A stretch of 30,496 nucleotides of DNA from the NCBI GenBank assembly GCA_947252975.1, contig CAMXWX010000009.1:1-30496 (forward strand). The letters are read 5' to 3'. Positions 16,241-25,700 of the stretch are shown piece after piece (the stretch's first letter is position 1; the number at the start of each line of letters is the position of its first letter). The position numbers were made by a program, and so were the translations under genes. The notes below the pieces were generated by a model that saw only the letters and a program-made list of their open reading frames with translations, had not been told where the DNA came from and ran no database searches. The DNA comes from an uncultured Gardnerella sp. GTDB lineage: Bacteria > Actinomycetota > Actinomycetes > Actinomycetales > Bifidobacteriaceae.

Positions 16241-19200
16241 ATGTTGAAACTCATCATAGAAATAATTATTGGCGTTGCATGGGCTGCTTTTGGCGTGTAT
16301 ATGGCTAAAAAACCTAAAAATACTAAGACGCATAAGCATGCCGATTATACAAGCGACGGAAAGAAAAAGCGCCAACAAGATAACGATTCTACTGATTCTA
16401 TTGAGCAAGATGTAATTGTAGAAAGCATTGATGAAGATAATAAAAGTGATGATGTTGTTGCTAAAGACGATTCTAAAGAGGATGCTAAAGACGATTCTAA
16501 TAGTGAAAACAAAGGTAAGACTTTTTCAAAGTTTACAAAAAAAATAGAAGATTGGGCAGACTATTATAGTGATGATGGTGACCTTGGTGACCTCTTTAGT
16601 GATTTATTAGAAGCTAAGAAAAAACTAGAGAACAAAGGCGATTTTCCAAAAAATAGCGAAAGTAATAATATCAATAAAAGCGATTATAAGAGCACTGAAA
16701 ATAAGGAGCATAAGCGTTCTATGAGATTAGAGTTTAATGTAGGTAAATTTATTGGCGGCTCAAGAAGATGGCGGTGGATTCTTGCGATAGTAGTGTTAAT
16801 CGTTGTGCTTGCTATAGCTGCAATATTTGCTCTCGCAAGGTTCATAACTGATTGCATGTGGTATTCACAGCTAGGCTTTGAAAGCGTTATTTGGATTCAA
16901 CTTGCAGCAAAAGTAGGCGTTTGGGTGCTTTATGCAATATTAATGTCTGCTTTTGGCTACTTGTCTGCAGCTTTGGCAATAAAAGCGCGTCCAAGCAATG
17001 CAGATGGAACTTATATTCGAATTAAAGGCAATGTTATTGATTTAAAGCAGGGAATTAGTTCAAAGCTTGCTTTGCATGTTGCAGGAATTTTTTCATTGAT
17101 TGTAGGCGCGGTATTTGGATTTAAATTCTACAATCATTGGGCGCAAATTTTGTTAATGTTTAACGCCCAACCTTTTGGCATTAAGGATCCGCAATTTGGA
17201 ATTGACAATGGGTTTTATGTATTCGTACTACCAGGATTAAGGTTATTTATAAGTGCATTTGTGCTCTTATTGGTAATATCCCTTGTTTTCTCTATTATTA
17301 CGCATCTTCTTATGGGAGCAATTCGTTTTAGTATGCCTATCGACGGTAAAAGCATATTAAGTATTACAAAACGAGCACGTAGACAAATTTCTGTATGGTT
17401 TATGCTTGTGATTTTGTCTTGGGCAGCTCAGCAAATTTTAGACATGTTTGCTGTTGTAACTCTTGACGGTCCTCGTATTACTGGCGGTTCATACACGGAT
17501 ATGAATGCTGGAGTTCCTGGAAGCATAGTTATGGCAGTAATTACAGTGTTAGTTGGTTCTGTTATTGCATTTTGGTTTATGAAATCTCACGCTTTATCTG
17601 TAGAAGCACCAATTTCAGTTCGTTTTAAAACTGCTGTAAAAGCTTGGAAAACTCCGACTATTGCTTTAGCTTTTATGATTGTTTGCTCAATTGTTATATC
17701 TTTTGCCTGGCCGGCACTTGTGCAGCGATTTAAAGTTGCTCCTAATGCTCAGGAATTGGAAGCTACTTATATTCAGCGTAATATCGATGCTACAAAGTTT
17801 GCTTACGGTCTAAATAATGTAAAGAAAGAATCGTATAACGCTACTTCTAAAGGTAAATCAGGTGCATTATCAAAAGAAGCAGAGTCAACTGCGCAAATTC
17901 GTTTGTTAGATCCACAAGTTACGTCTCCAACTTTCCGCCAATTGCAGCAATCGAAGCAATACTACACTTTCGCAGATACGCTTTCAGTTGATAAATACGA
18001 TATTGACGGTGTAAGTCAAGATACAGTTATCGCTGCACGTGAACTCGATTTAGCTGGAAACGATAATCGAAACTGGGTTAATGATCATACAGTTTATACG
18101 CATGGCTACGGAATTGTTGCAGCCTACGGAAATAAAGTAACTACAGATGGTCAGCCGCAATTCATGGAGTACGGTATTCCTGCTCAAGGCAAACTTACTA
18201 AGTCGCAAAAGTATGAACCACGTATTTACTTCTCTCCGAATGCTCCTGAGTATTCTATCGTTGGATCTCCAAAAGGGACAGCTCCATGGGAGTTTGATTA
18301 TCCGACTGGTTCTCAAGGTGCATTAACTACTTTTAATGGCAATGGTGGTCCAAGTTTAGGCAATTTCTTCTCTAAACTTTTGCATGCAATTAGGTTTGGG
18401 TCTGATCAGATTCTTTTCTCTGATCGTGTGACTTCTGAATCTCAAATTTTGTATGATCGTGATCCTAAGACACGCGTGTCTAAGGTTGCTCCTTACTTAA
18501 CTTTGGATGGTCGAGTTTATCCTGCAGTAGTAGATGGTCGCGTTAAGTGGATTGTTGATGGCTATACTACTTCTGATTCTTACCCTTATTCTCAGATGAC
18601 TGATTTTGGTAAGGTAACTCAAGATTCCACAACAACAACTTCTCATTCTATTAAAGGATTGACTAATCAACGCGCAAACTACATCCGTAATTCTGTGAAA
18701 GCTACAGTTGATGCTTATGATGGTTCTGTTGATTTGTATGTGTGGGATACGAAAGACCCTGTAATCAAAGCTTGGAGATCAATTTTCCCAGGTCACTATC
18801 ATGACATTTCTAAGATTTCTGGTGATTTGATGAAGCATTTGCGTTACCCAGAAAGCTTGTTTAAAGTTCAACGTCACTTATTAGCAAAGTATCACGTCGA
18901 TACCGCAAGTCAATTCTTCTCTGGAGAAGACTTCTGGCAGATTCCTGTTGATCCAACTGAATCTCAAAAAGCACAAAAAGAAGATATTTTGCAACCTCCA
19001 TACTATTTGACTTTGCAAACTGGAGACGCAAAGAAACCAGTATTTTCGCTTGTCTCTACTTATATTCCAGCTGGTAAAAGTACGCGTGAAATATTGACTG
19101 GTTTCTTGTCTGTTGATTCAGATGCGGGGGATACTCCTGGAAAGATTGGTTCAAATTACGGTAAGATTCGTTTGCAAGAATTACCCAAGATATCTAATGT

Positions 19201-19771
19201 TCCAGGACCTGGCCAAGCTCAGAATAATTTCAACGCTAATGCAAATGTTTCTAAAGAATTGAATTTGCTTGAATCCGGTTCTACTAAAGTTAAACGTGGC
19301 AATTTGATTACATTACCTCTTGGTGGAGGACTGGTTTATGTAGAGCCTGTTTATGTGCAATCTAGCGGTTCTACTAGCTATCCTTTGCTTAAGAAGGTGT
19401 TAGTTGCGTTTGGAGATCAAGTTGGATTTGCAGATACGTTAGATGAAGCACTTAATCAAGTATTTGGCGGAAACTCGGGTGCTTTGGCTGGTGATGCTTC
19501 TAATAATTCTTCTTCAAACAATGCTGCTGAAAGTAATGAATCTAAGGATGCTGATTCTAAAGAAGGTAGCTCTAAGGAAAGTGAGTCTAAGAATTCAGAA
19601 AAATCTCATTCTATGAGCCAAAAAGCTAAAGAAGCACTTAAACGTGCAGCTCAAGCGTTAAAAGATTCTGATTCTGCTATGCGATCCGGAAACTGGGAAG
19701 CTTACGGAAAGGCGCAAAAAGAGCTGAGCGATGCTATTAATGAAGCAATGAAAGAAGAATCAGGTAAGTAG
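16241..19771 (+). CDS. UPF0182 family large membrane protein with N-terminal extension
   Basis: 1176 residues, longer than the roughly 900-1000 usual for this actinobacterial family. A hydrophobic segment at 4-20 is followed by about 145 hydrophilic residues rich in Asp, Glu, Lys and Ser. The UPF0182 core begins at about 170 (RRWRWILAIVVL), with seven or so membrane segments to about 500, then a long extracytoplasmic domain (for example YLTLDGRVYPAVVDGRVKWI and FPGHYHDISKISGDLMKHLR). A Ser/Asn/Glu-rich linker precedes the usual C-terminal helix pair (NWEAYGKAQKELSDAINEAM). No function is established for the family. No SD sequence precedes the ATG. A TATAGT (16223-16228) lies 12 bases upstream, so the mRNA may be nearly leaderless. 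The true start could also be further in, but the first hydrophobic segment argues for the annotated one. Confidence 0.88.
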   Translation: MLKLIIEIIIGVAWAAFGVYMAKKPKNTKTHKHADYTSDGKKKRQQDNDSTDSIEQDVIVESIDEDNKSDDVVAKDDSKEDAKDDSNSENKGKTFSKFTKKIEDWADYYSDDGDLGDLFSDLLEAKKKLENKGDFPKNSESNNINKSDYKSTENKEHKRSMRLEFNVGKFIGGSRRWRWILAIVVLIVVLAIAAIFALARFITDCMWYSQLGFESVIWIQLAAKVGVWVLYAILMSAFGYLSAALAIKARPSNADGTYIRIKGNVIDLKQGISSKLALHVAGIFSLIVGAVFGFKFYNHWAQILLMFNAQPFGIKDPQFGIDNGFYVFVLPGLRLFISAFVLLLVISLVFSIITHLLMGAIRFSMPIDGKSILSITKRARRQISVWFMLVILSWAAQQILDMFAVVTLDGPRITGGSYTDMNAGVPGSIVMAVITVLVGSVIAFWFMKSHALSVEAPISVRFKTAVKAWKTPTIALAFMIVCSIVISFAWPALVQRFKVAPNAQELEATYIQRNIDATKFAYGLNNVKKESYNATSKGKSGALSKEAESTAQIRLLDPQVTSPTFRQLQQSKQYYTFADTLSVDKYDIDGVSQDTVIAARELDLAGNDNRNWVNDHTVYTHGYGIVAAYGNKVTTDGQPQFMEYGIPAQGKLTKSQKYEPRIYFSPNAPEYSIVGSPKGTAPWEFDYPTGSQGALTTFNGNGGPSLGNFFSKLLHAIRFGSDQILFSDRVTSESQILYDRDPKTRVSKVAPYLTLDGRVYPAVVDGRVKWIVDGYTTSDSYPYSQMTDFGKVTQDSTTTTSHSIKGLTNQRANYIRNSVKATVDAYDGSVDLYVWDTKDPVIKAWRSIFPGHYHDISKISGDLMKHLRYPESLFKVQRHLLAKYHVDTASQFFSGEDFWQIPVDPTESQKAQKEDILQPPYYLTLQTGDAKKPVFSLVSTYIPAGKSTREILTGFLSVDSDAGDTPGKIGSNYGKIRLQELPKISNVPGPGQAQNNFNANANVSKELNLLESGSTKVKRGNLITLPLGGGLVYVEPVYVQSSGSTSYPLLKKVLVAFGDQVGFADTLDEALNQVFGGNSGALAGDASNNSSSNNAAESNESKDADSKEGSSKESESKNSEKSHSMSQKAKEALKRAAQALKDSDSAMRSGNWEAYGKAQKELSDAINEAMKEESGK
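16460..16500 (+). repeat. 17-bp direct repeat in the UPF0182 N-terminal extension
   Basis: GCTAAAGACGATTCTAA occurs at 16460-16476 and 16484-16500, offset by 24 bp, giving the protein repeat AKDDS-KED-AKDDS. It suggests local duplication in a region under weak constraint. Confidence 0.85.
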
Positions 19772-19795
19772 TAAGTTTTCATTAATATCTCAGTT

Positions 19796-19851
19796 TGTGA
19801 GTTACAAAAGTAGCGAATGTTGCGTTATTTTCGTCACTTTTGTAACTCACA
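19796..19851. terminator. Perfect 16-bp inverted repeat between convergent genes
   Basis: TGTGAGTTACAAAAGT (19796-19811) and ACTTTTGTAACTCACA (19836-19851) pair perfectly; the 24-nt loop can add GCGAA/TTCGT pairs. It sits between UPF0182 and the minus-strand permease. Neither side has a long T run immediately after the stem, so it is either a bidirectional terminator or another kind of hairpin element. Confidence 0.65.
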
Positions 19852-19871
19852 TGTGCTGTTTTAATGCAATT

Positions 19872-20663
19872 TCACAATTGGCTATCTGGGTCATCATCTT
19901 CGTCTGCTGAACCAATCATAATTCTTTCACAAACGTTAACAATGCACATAAGAAGCGCAGTAAGAATTATTATTACTATTGTTGCAGAAAAAATAAGTGG
20001 TGTTCTAAATGAGTTATAAGCGAATTGAAGCCAAATTCCTAGCCCATCTTTGGCTCCCAAATATTCTGCAGTTGAAGCAGTTCCAAAAACATAAGCTGCA
20101 CTAATGCGTATGCCACCAAAAATTTGGCGAGCTGCAACCCTTAATTTAACATGCCACAAAGTCCAAGTTCTATTTGCTCCACAAGTTAAAGCAACATCTG
20201 TATAAAAACTTGGAACGGCGTCAAGACCTCGTATAGTTTGCACAGCAATAGGGAACATGCTGAAAACCATTACTATTACAATTTTCCCCGATATTTCAAA
20301 ACCAAACCAAATCAAAAAAATTGGCGCAATAGAAATTAATGGCATAGTTTGCGCTGCGCATAAAAGAGGGAATAAAGCAGATTTAACAAGCTTACAAACA
20401 TGGAAAATAACACCTAAAAGAATTCCAACTACTATTGCAATAGAAAAACCGATAACTGTTTCTTGTGTTGTAATTAATGCTGCAGGTAATAGAGTTGGCA
20501 AAGCGTCAGCTGTTGATTGAACAATTGAAGATGGTGTTGGAATCAAATTTTCCGAAATTTTATAATATTCGCATGCATACTGCCAAAAAACAAGTAAAAC
20601 TATTACAGAAAATACAGTTGGCAGATATTTAATTAGCATACGTTTAAAACGCGATTGCGTCAT
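19872..20663 (-). CDS. ABC transporter permease, ThiX/SsuC-like
   Basis: 263 residues from the ATG at 20663, chosen because an AAAGGA-like SD sequence lies about 11 bases upstream. An in-frame ATG at 20708 has none. It is a BPD_transp_1 permease with about six membrane segments. The ATPase-contact (EAA) region falls at the expected place: ALTCGANRTWTLWHVKLR, then AARQIFGGIRISAAYVFGTA. This group imports sulfonates, nitrate, taurine or thiamine pyrimidine precursors. It lies divergent to the ThiY-like binding protein, so I infer a ThiX-type role. No ATPase gene is adjacent. The nearest is at 26437-27171. Confidence 0.88.
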   Translation of the reverse strand: MTQSRFKRMLIKYLPTVFSVIVLLVFWQYACEYYKISENLIPTPSSIVQSTADALPTLLPAALITTQETVIGFSIAIVVGILLGVIFHVCKLVKSALFPLLCAAQTMPLISIAPIFLIWFGFEISGKIVIVMVFSMFPIAVQTIRGLDAVPSFYTDVALTCGANRTWTLWHVKLRVAARQIFGGIRISAAYVFGTASTAEYLGAKDGLGIWLQFAYNSFRTPLIFSATIVIIILTALLMCIVNVCERIMIGSADEDDDPDSQL

Positions 20664-20736
20664 GAAAACTCGATTCCTTTCTTTAAATGACTTCGATTGC
20701 TGCCCCAATCGAATTATTTAAAACTACAAATAGCAC

Positions 20737-20783
20737 GTACATTCTATTAGAAGCGCACAACTTCTGTGAGTTTAATAGTGTAC
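20737..20783. promoter_or_regulatory. Interrupted inverted repeat in the divergent ThiX/ThiY-like control region
   Basis: GTACA-TT-CTATTA (20737-20749) pairs with TAATAGTGTAC (20773-20783), 11 bp with a 2-nt bulge. Inside it, AGAAG (749-753 of the 20-kb block) pairs with CTTCT (20761-20765). It lies on the permease side of the divergent region and could be an operator or, on the minus strand, a leader hairpin. Confidence 0.4.
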
Positions 20784-20834
20784 GAGATTTTTTATTTGTC
20801 TATTTAATCATGCATAATCTAAATGTTTCGTGAG

Positions 20835-20972
20835 TCAATGTGTGGCAAACTGTAGCAGATTGAATCTGCTCAGGGGCATTGAACGGCGCGGGCTAGGCCC
20901 TTTGTTACCGTTTTCTGCCGAGTTCGTGTCACTTTCCCAGAAGAACGGTACAAGAAACAAAGTAGGGAACTC
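20835..20972 (+). promoter_or_regulatory. Structured leader RNA, candidate orphan riboswitch, before the ThiY-like gene
   Basis: P1 TCAATG (20835-20840) with CATTGA (20877-20882) encloses a hairpin: CTG-T-AGCAGAT (20850-20860), loop TGA, ATCTGCT-CAG (20864-20873). An asymmetric internal loop (TGTGGCAAA / GGG) lies between. Downstream, ACCGTT (20907-20912) can pair with AACGG (20882-20886) or with AACGGT (20944-20949); the second continues through TTCTG/CAGAA to a roughly 16-bp hairpin (20901-20917 with 20938-20954). The SD sequence AGGGA (20964-20968) can be covered by TTTCCC (20933-20938), or by GAGTTC (20920-20925) pairing with GAACTC (20967-20972). This is switch-like geometry, but no known riboswitch consensus is recognised. 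In particular, TPP core motifs are absent. Confidence 0.5.
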
Positions 20973-22025
20973 ATGAATATGCGTATTGTAAAGCGTACTC
21001 TTGCGTTTATTCTTTCTGCGTGTTGCGTATTTTCTTTCTCGGCATGTGGATCTGCAAGTAGTAGTAAGAATGCAAATCTTCGTAAAGTGTCGTTTATGCT
21101 ATTTTGGGCACCGGATACTAATCATATTGGTATTTATGTTGCTAAGCATAAAGGATGGTTTAAAGATGCCGGATTAGATGTCAATATACTTGCTGTTGCT
21201 CAGACTGGTTCGGAACATGCAGTTGATAGTGGTGTTGCTGATTTTGCTCTTAGTACTTTGACAAATGCTGCTGATTTTTCAACAAAGGGAGCAAATCTTG
21301 AGCAAGTTATGCAAGTTCAGCAAAAGCCAAGTGCTATTTGGTGTTCACTTGCTTCGAACAATAAGATTCATTCTCCAAAAGATTTTGATGGTCGTACTTT
21401 TGCAACTTTTGGTTCAGCTGAAGGTGATGCTGTAATTCGTAGGATGATTCAACACGATGGCGGTCAAGGTAAGTTCGACAAAGTGACTGTTGGAACTTCA
21501 ACTTTTAGAACTCTTGAATCTGGTAAAGCTGATTTTGGTGGCTTCTACGGCACTTGGGAAGGTGTACAGTCTGAAATGTTTGGACCAAAGCTTCGCTGCT
21601 TCATGGAGGGCGACTACGGTGTGCCAGGTCAGCCAGATACTATTGGAATAATTGCAAATAAGCGTACTGTAGCTAAAGACCCTAAGCTTGTTCGAGCATT
21701 TGTTAAAGCTGCAAAGCGCGGATATGAATATGCTTATGAACATCCTGATGAGGCTTCTGAAATTCTTGTGAAAGAAGCAAAAGATGCTAATCTCGACATA
21801 AAGTTTGTTAAGCGTAGCATGAAGATGATTGTTGACGGTCAATATTGGGGCAATCGCGCGGATATTAAAAGCGGAAAATTTGTGTTCGGAACCACTGATG
21901 TTAAAGGCGCTCAAGCTTACTTTAACTTCTTAAGTAAGGAAGGTGCTTACACTGATTCTAAAGGCAAAGTAACTCATAAAACTCCGCAAGCAAAAGAATT
22001 GTCTACTGACGAATTTTTGAAATAA
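20973..22025 (+). CDS. ABC transporter substrate-binding lipoprotein, ThiY/NMT1-like
   Basis: 350 residues. The lipoprotein signal peptide has lipobox FSAC with acylated C25. The NMT1/THI5-like domain begins about residue 38 with FMLFWAPDTNHIGIYVAKH then KGWFKDAGLDVNI, the pattern typical of ThiY-type proteins that bind N-formyl-4-amino-5-aminomethyl-2-methylpyrimidine or related thiamine precursors. GTWEGVQ and the C-terminal helices follow. It would capture substrate outside the membrane for the divergent permease. SD sequence AGGGA lies only 4 bases before the first ATG and 10 before a second one (20979), so either may be used. The long structured leader suggests translational control. Substrate is inferred from family pattern and from the TPP-regulated set 5 kb away. 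Confidence 0.88.
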   Translation: MNMRIVKRTLAFILSACCVFSFSACGSASSSKNANLRKVSFMLFWAPDTNHIGIYVAKHKGWFKDAGLDVNILAVAQTGSEHAVDSGVADFALSTLTNAADFSTKGANLEQVMQVQQKPSAIWCSLASNNKIHSPKDFDGRTFATFGSAEGDAVIRRMIQHDGGQGKFDKVTVGTSTFRTLESGKADFGGFYGTWEGVQSEMFGPKLRCFMEGDYGVPGQPDTIGIIANKRTVAKDPKLVRAFVKAAKRGYEYAYEHPDEASEILVKEAKDANLDIKFVKRSMKMIVDGQYWGNRADIKSGKFVFGTTDVKGAQAYFNFLSKEGAYTDSKGKVTHKTPQAKELSTDEFLK

Positions 22026-22071
22026 ATAACATAATGACTTGAGTCTTGATAGAATAGGCTGAAGTATATAA

Positions 22072-22134
22072 GGGCGTATCGAGTAGTTGTGATTTTACGT
22101 TCATCTACAATCGATGCGCCCGTTTTGTTGTTTT
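22072..22134 (+). terminator. Terminator after the ThiY-like gene, upstream of pth
   Basis: GGGCGTATCGA (22072-22082) pairs with TCGATGCGCCC (22111-22121) with one G-T wobble, and GTAG/CTAC (22083-22086 / 22105-22108) adds inner pairs. A T-rich tract follows. Confidence 0.85.
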
Positions 22135-22164
22135 GCTAAATATTTGAATGGGGAGTGGTCTGCC

Positions 22165-22764
22165 ATGACATCGGATTTTTGGCTTATTGCTGGCTTGGGA
22201 AATCCTGGTACAAAATATGAGGGTACTCGACACAACATGGGTTTTATGGTTGCAGACGTTTTGGCACAACGTTGGTCAGTATCTCTTTCGGATCACAAAG
22301 GTTTAGCTAAACTTGGCAAAGGTGTTATGAATCTTGATGGTCGCGTAGCAAAGTTTTTCCTTGCCAAACCGTTGACTTTTATGAATGATTCTGGTGCTGC
22401 AGTATCTTCTATAAGCTCCTATTATCAAATAGAACCAGATCATATTGTGATAATTCACGATGATATGGATTTAGATTTTGGGCGCATTAAAGTAAAAGCA
22501 GGAGGCTCTGCGGGAGGACATAACGGTATTCGTTCTATCGATCGCTCTCTTGGTACTCCTCAATATTCTCGAGTGAGAATGGGTGTTGGTCATGCGCAGC
22601 GTGGTGCTCACGCGCACGATAATACCGTCAATTGGGTTCTTGGAGGTTTTGCTGCAGCTCAAAAATCTGATCTTCCAAACTTTTTAGCAGATGGTGCTGA
22701 TGCTGCAGAGAGTATTATTTTCCATGGATTAGCAGCAACGCAGGAGAAGTTTAATGGCCGCTGA
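22165..22764 (+). CDS. pth: Peptidyl-tRNA hydrolase
   Basis: 199 residues, normal for bacterial Pth. It cleaves peptidyl-tRNA released by stalled ribosomes and recycles tRNA in the cytoplasm. Motifs are LIAGLGNPGTKYEGTRHNMG (positions 7-26, with N13 and catalytic H23), KPLTFMNDSG, IIHDDMDLDFGRIKVKAGGS and GGHNGIRSI. The ATG at 22165 has SD sequence GGGGAG about 9 bases upstream. An in-frame start at 22114 lies inside the upstream terminator and is rejected. Its stop overlaps the start of mfd by 11 bases, so the two are translationally coupled, an arrangement also common in other bacteria. Confidence 0.97.
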   Translation: MTSDFWLIAGLGNPGTKYEGTRHNMGFMVADVLAQRWSVSLSDHKGLAKLGKGVMNLDGRVAKFFLAKPLTFMNDSGAAVSSISSYYQIEPDHIVIIHDDMDLDFGRIKVKAGGSAGGHNGIRSIDRSLGTPQYSRVRMGVGHAQRGAHAHDNTVNWVLGGFAAAQKSDLPNFLADGADAAESIIFHGLAATQEKFNGR

Positions 22765-25700
22765 TAGCAGGTCTAATATCAAAAACAACAAGAATGATAA
22801 GACTGATGATATTTCAGTAATAAGCTTGAGAGATATTCTTAATGATTTATCAACTAAGGATTCACTTTTTAAAGCTTTATCTGAATATGATCTTGATGCG
22901 ATATCTGATTATTGTTGCGAAAGTGCAAATAAAAATCGTAAAGATTTAGATTCAATAAGTGAAGATTTAACAATTTCTTCTCCTATTGGAATTCGTTCTG
23001 CTATTGTTGCTGCATTAGCTAAGAAAAAGCCAGTTGTTGTTATTGTTCCATCGAGTAGAGATGCTGAAGATTTTATTGCGTCTGTGCGTGATTGGTACGA
23101 TGGTGATGCTCAAGACGTTGCTAAATTAGAAGCTTGGGAAACGTTACCTCATGAAAGGCTTTCGCCTAGGGCAGATACTGTTGCTAGCAGGATTGCAGTG
23201 TTTCGTAGGCTTTGTCATCCTGAAAATAACACATCACTTTTTGGTCCGATTCGCGTGTTGGTTATGCCTGTGCGATCGCTTATTCAGCCTGTAGTTGAAG
23301 GCATTGGTGATATAGATCCTCTGTTATTTGAGTGCGGAAAAGAATTAACTCTTGAATATGCTGTGAAACGTTTGGTAGAAAACGCATATACTCGTGTTGA
23401 TTTGGTGATGGAACGTGGAGAGTTTGCTGTTCGTGGTGGAATTATTGACGTTTTTGCGCCAACAATGACGCATCCTGTGAGAATTGAATTTTTTGGTGAT
23501 GAAATTGATACTATAAAGCAATTTCATGCTTCTGATCAGCGTACTTATGGCAATAATATTGCAAGTATTTGGGCTACGCCTTGTCGTGAGCTTCAGATTA
23601 CAGAAAAAATTTGCAAGCGCGCGCGTTCTCTTATTGGCGCAATTCCAAATGCTGACGATATGCTTGAATCAATCGCAAATTCTATACCTGTAGAAGGTAT
23701 GGAGTCTTTGTTGCCTGCACTAGTGGATCGCATGGAATCAGTGCAAAATATGCTTCCGAAGGAATCTGTTATTATTCTATCTGATCCCGAAAAATGCCGT
23801 AGAGCTGCAGATGACGTAACTGCTACAGCTAACGAATTCTTAGCAGCTAGTTGGCATGTTGCTGCTTCTGGACACGGTTCTGGAGCTCCAATAACATTCG
23901 ATCAAGCTAATTTCTTGGATTTTGATGAAACGATTTCATCGTTAGAATTGTCTAATCATGATGTATGGAAATTAACATCTTTTGGTGTTGACAATCAAAT
24001 TTATGGAAATATTGCTTTGCCAGCATCGGCGCCACAAGAGTTTCGAGGAGATGAATCGAAAGTTTCTGGTGGTATCACTTCTCTTGTTGACAATGGTTTT
24101 GCTGTAACTATTACAGCTGCGGCTTCTGGTACTCTTGCACGCTTGAGACGCGCTATATATGTGACTGGTGTACATGAATTTACTACAGTGCGCTCAAGTA
24201 TTTCGGATGGCTTTATCGATAATGTTGCGCGTATCGCGATTCTTACAGAGCGTGATCTGACAGGTAAATCTTCTGCATCAGCTCAACTAAAAACTCCAAA
24301 ACGCAGGCGCAAAGCAATCGACCTAATGGAACTAAAGCCTGGTGATTTCGTTGTGCACGAGCAGCATGGTATTGGACGTTTTGTTGGTATGAAACAACGT
24401 AATATTGCTGTTTCGGGTGGTAGTGCAACTCGCGAATATTTAGTAATTGAATATGCTCCTAGCAAACGTAATGCTCCTAACGATAAACTTTTTATTCCAA
24501 CCGATCAGCTTGATTTAGTTAGTAAATATATTGGTGCCGAAATACCAAAGCTTAACAAGCTCGGAGGTTCTGACTGGGCTCAAACTAAAGCAAAAGCTAA
24601 AAAGCATGTTCATGAAATTGCTGAAAATCTTATTAAACTTTATTCAGCAAGGCAGCAATCTCGCGGATTTGCATTTAGTAAAGATACTCCTTGGCAAAAA
24701 GAGTTGGAAGACGCATTTCCTTATCAAGAAACCGCTGATCAGCTTACAACTATTGACGAAGTAAAAGCGGATATGGAAAAGCCAATACCAATGGATCGCT
24801 TAATTTGTGGAGATGTTGGTTTTGGTAAAACTGAAATTGCGTTACGTGCAGCTTTCAAAGCTGTGCAAGATTCTAAGCAAGTTGTTGTTTTAGTTCCAAC
24901 GACTTTGCTTGTTCAACAGCATTACGAGACTTTTACAAATCGATTTGAAGGCTTTCCTGTAAAAGTTGCTGCAATGAGTAGATTCCAAACTTCTAAAGAG
25001 ATTGAAGAAACTTTAGCTGGATTGCAAGATGGGAGCATTGACGTTGTTATTGGAACGCATAAGCTTTTGAATCCTAGTATAAAGTTCAAAGATTTAGGTT
25101 TGGTTATTATTGACGAAGAGCAGCGTTTTGGTGTGGAACATAAGGAAACGCTCAAAGCTTTGCGCACAAACGTTGACGTATTAAGTCTTTCGGCAACGCC
25201 AATTCCTAGAACTCTTGAAATGGCTGTAACTGGTATTCGTGAAATGTCTACTCTCGCAACTCCTCCAGAAGATAGGCTTCCAGTGCTTACATACGTTGGT
25301 GCGTATGATAATTCTCAAGTTGCTGCATGCATTAAGCGCGAATTGTTGCGTGGGGGTCAAGTTTTTTACGTCCATAATCGTGTTGAAGATATTAGTTCTG
25401 TTGCAAGTAAGATTCAGGAGCTTGTGCCAGATGTCCGTGTTGCTATTGCTCATGGAAAAATGGGCGAGAAGCAGCTCGATGCTGTTATTCGTGATTTTTG
25501 GCATAGAGATATTGATGTGCTTGTTTGTACAACGATTATTGAAACAGGTCTTGATATTTCTAATGCGAATACACTTATTGTCGACCACGCAGATAGATTC
25601 GGTTTAAGCCAGTTGCATCAGTTGCGCGGTCGAGTAGGTAGAGGTCATGAGCGTGCTTACGCTTACTTCTTGTATGATCCTTCAAAGCCTATGACGCAAC

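Noticed and set aside
20868..20900. FMN riboswitch suggested by CTCAGGGGCA and GGCGCGGGC
   Set aside because: The essential GGGTGAAATTCCC-type segment and the following conserved core are absent, and the gene has no link to riboflavin.
20825..20972. TPP riboswitch before the ThiY-like gene
   Set aside because: Only the end AGTAGGGAACTC resembles a THI element. ACGGGGTGC, CTGAGA and ACCTGAT are missing on both strands of this region.
22114..22164. pth start at 22114
   Set aside because: This start lies within the terminator of the previous gene, whereas 22165 has a clear SD sequence and begins just before the conserved Pth motif.
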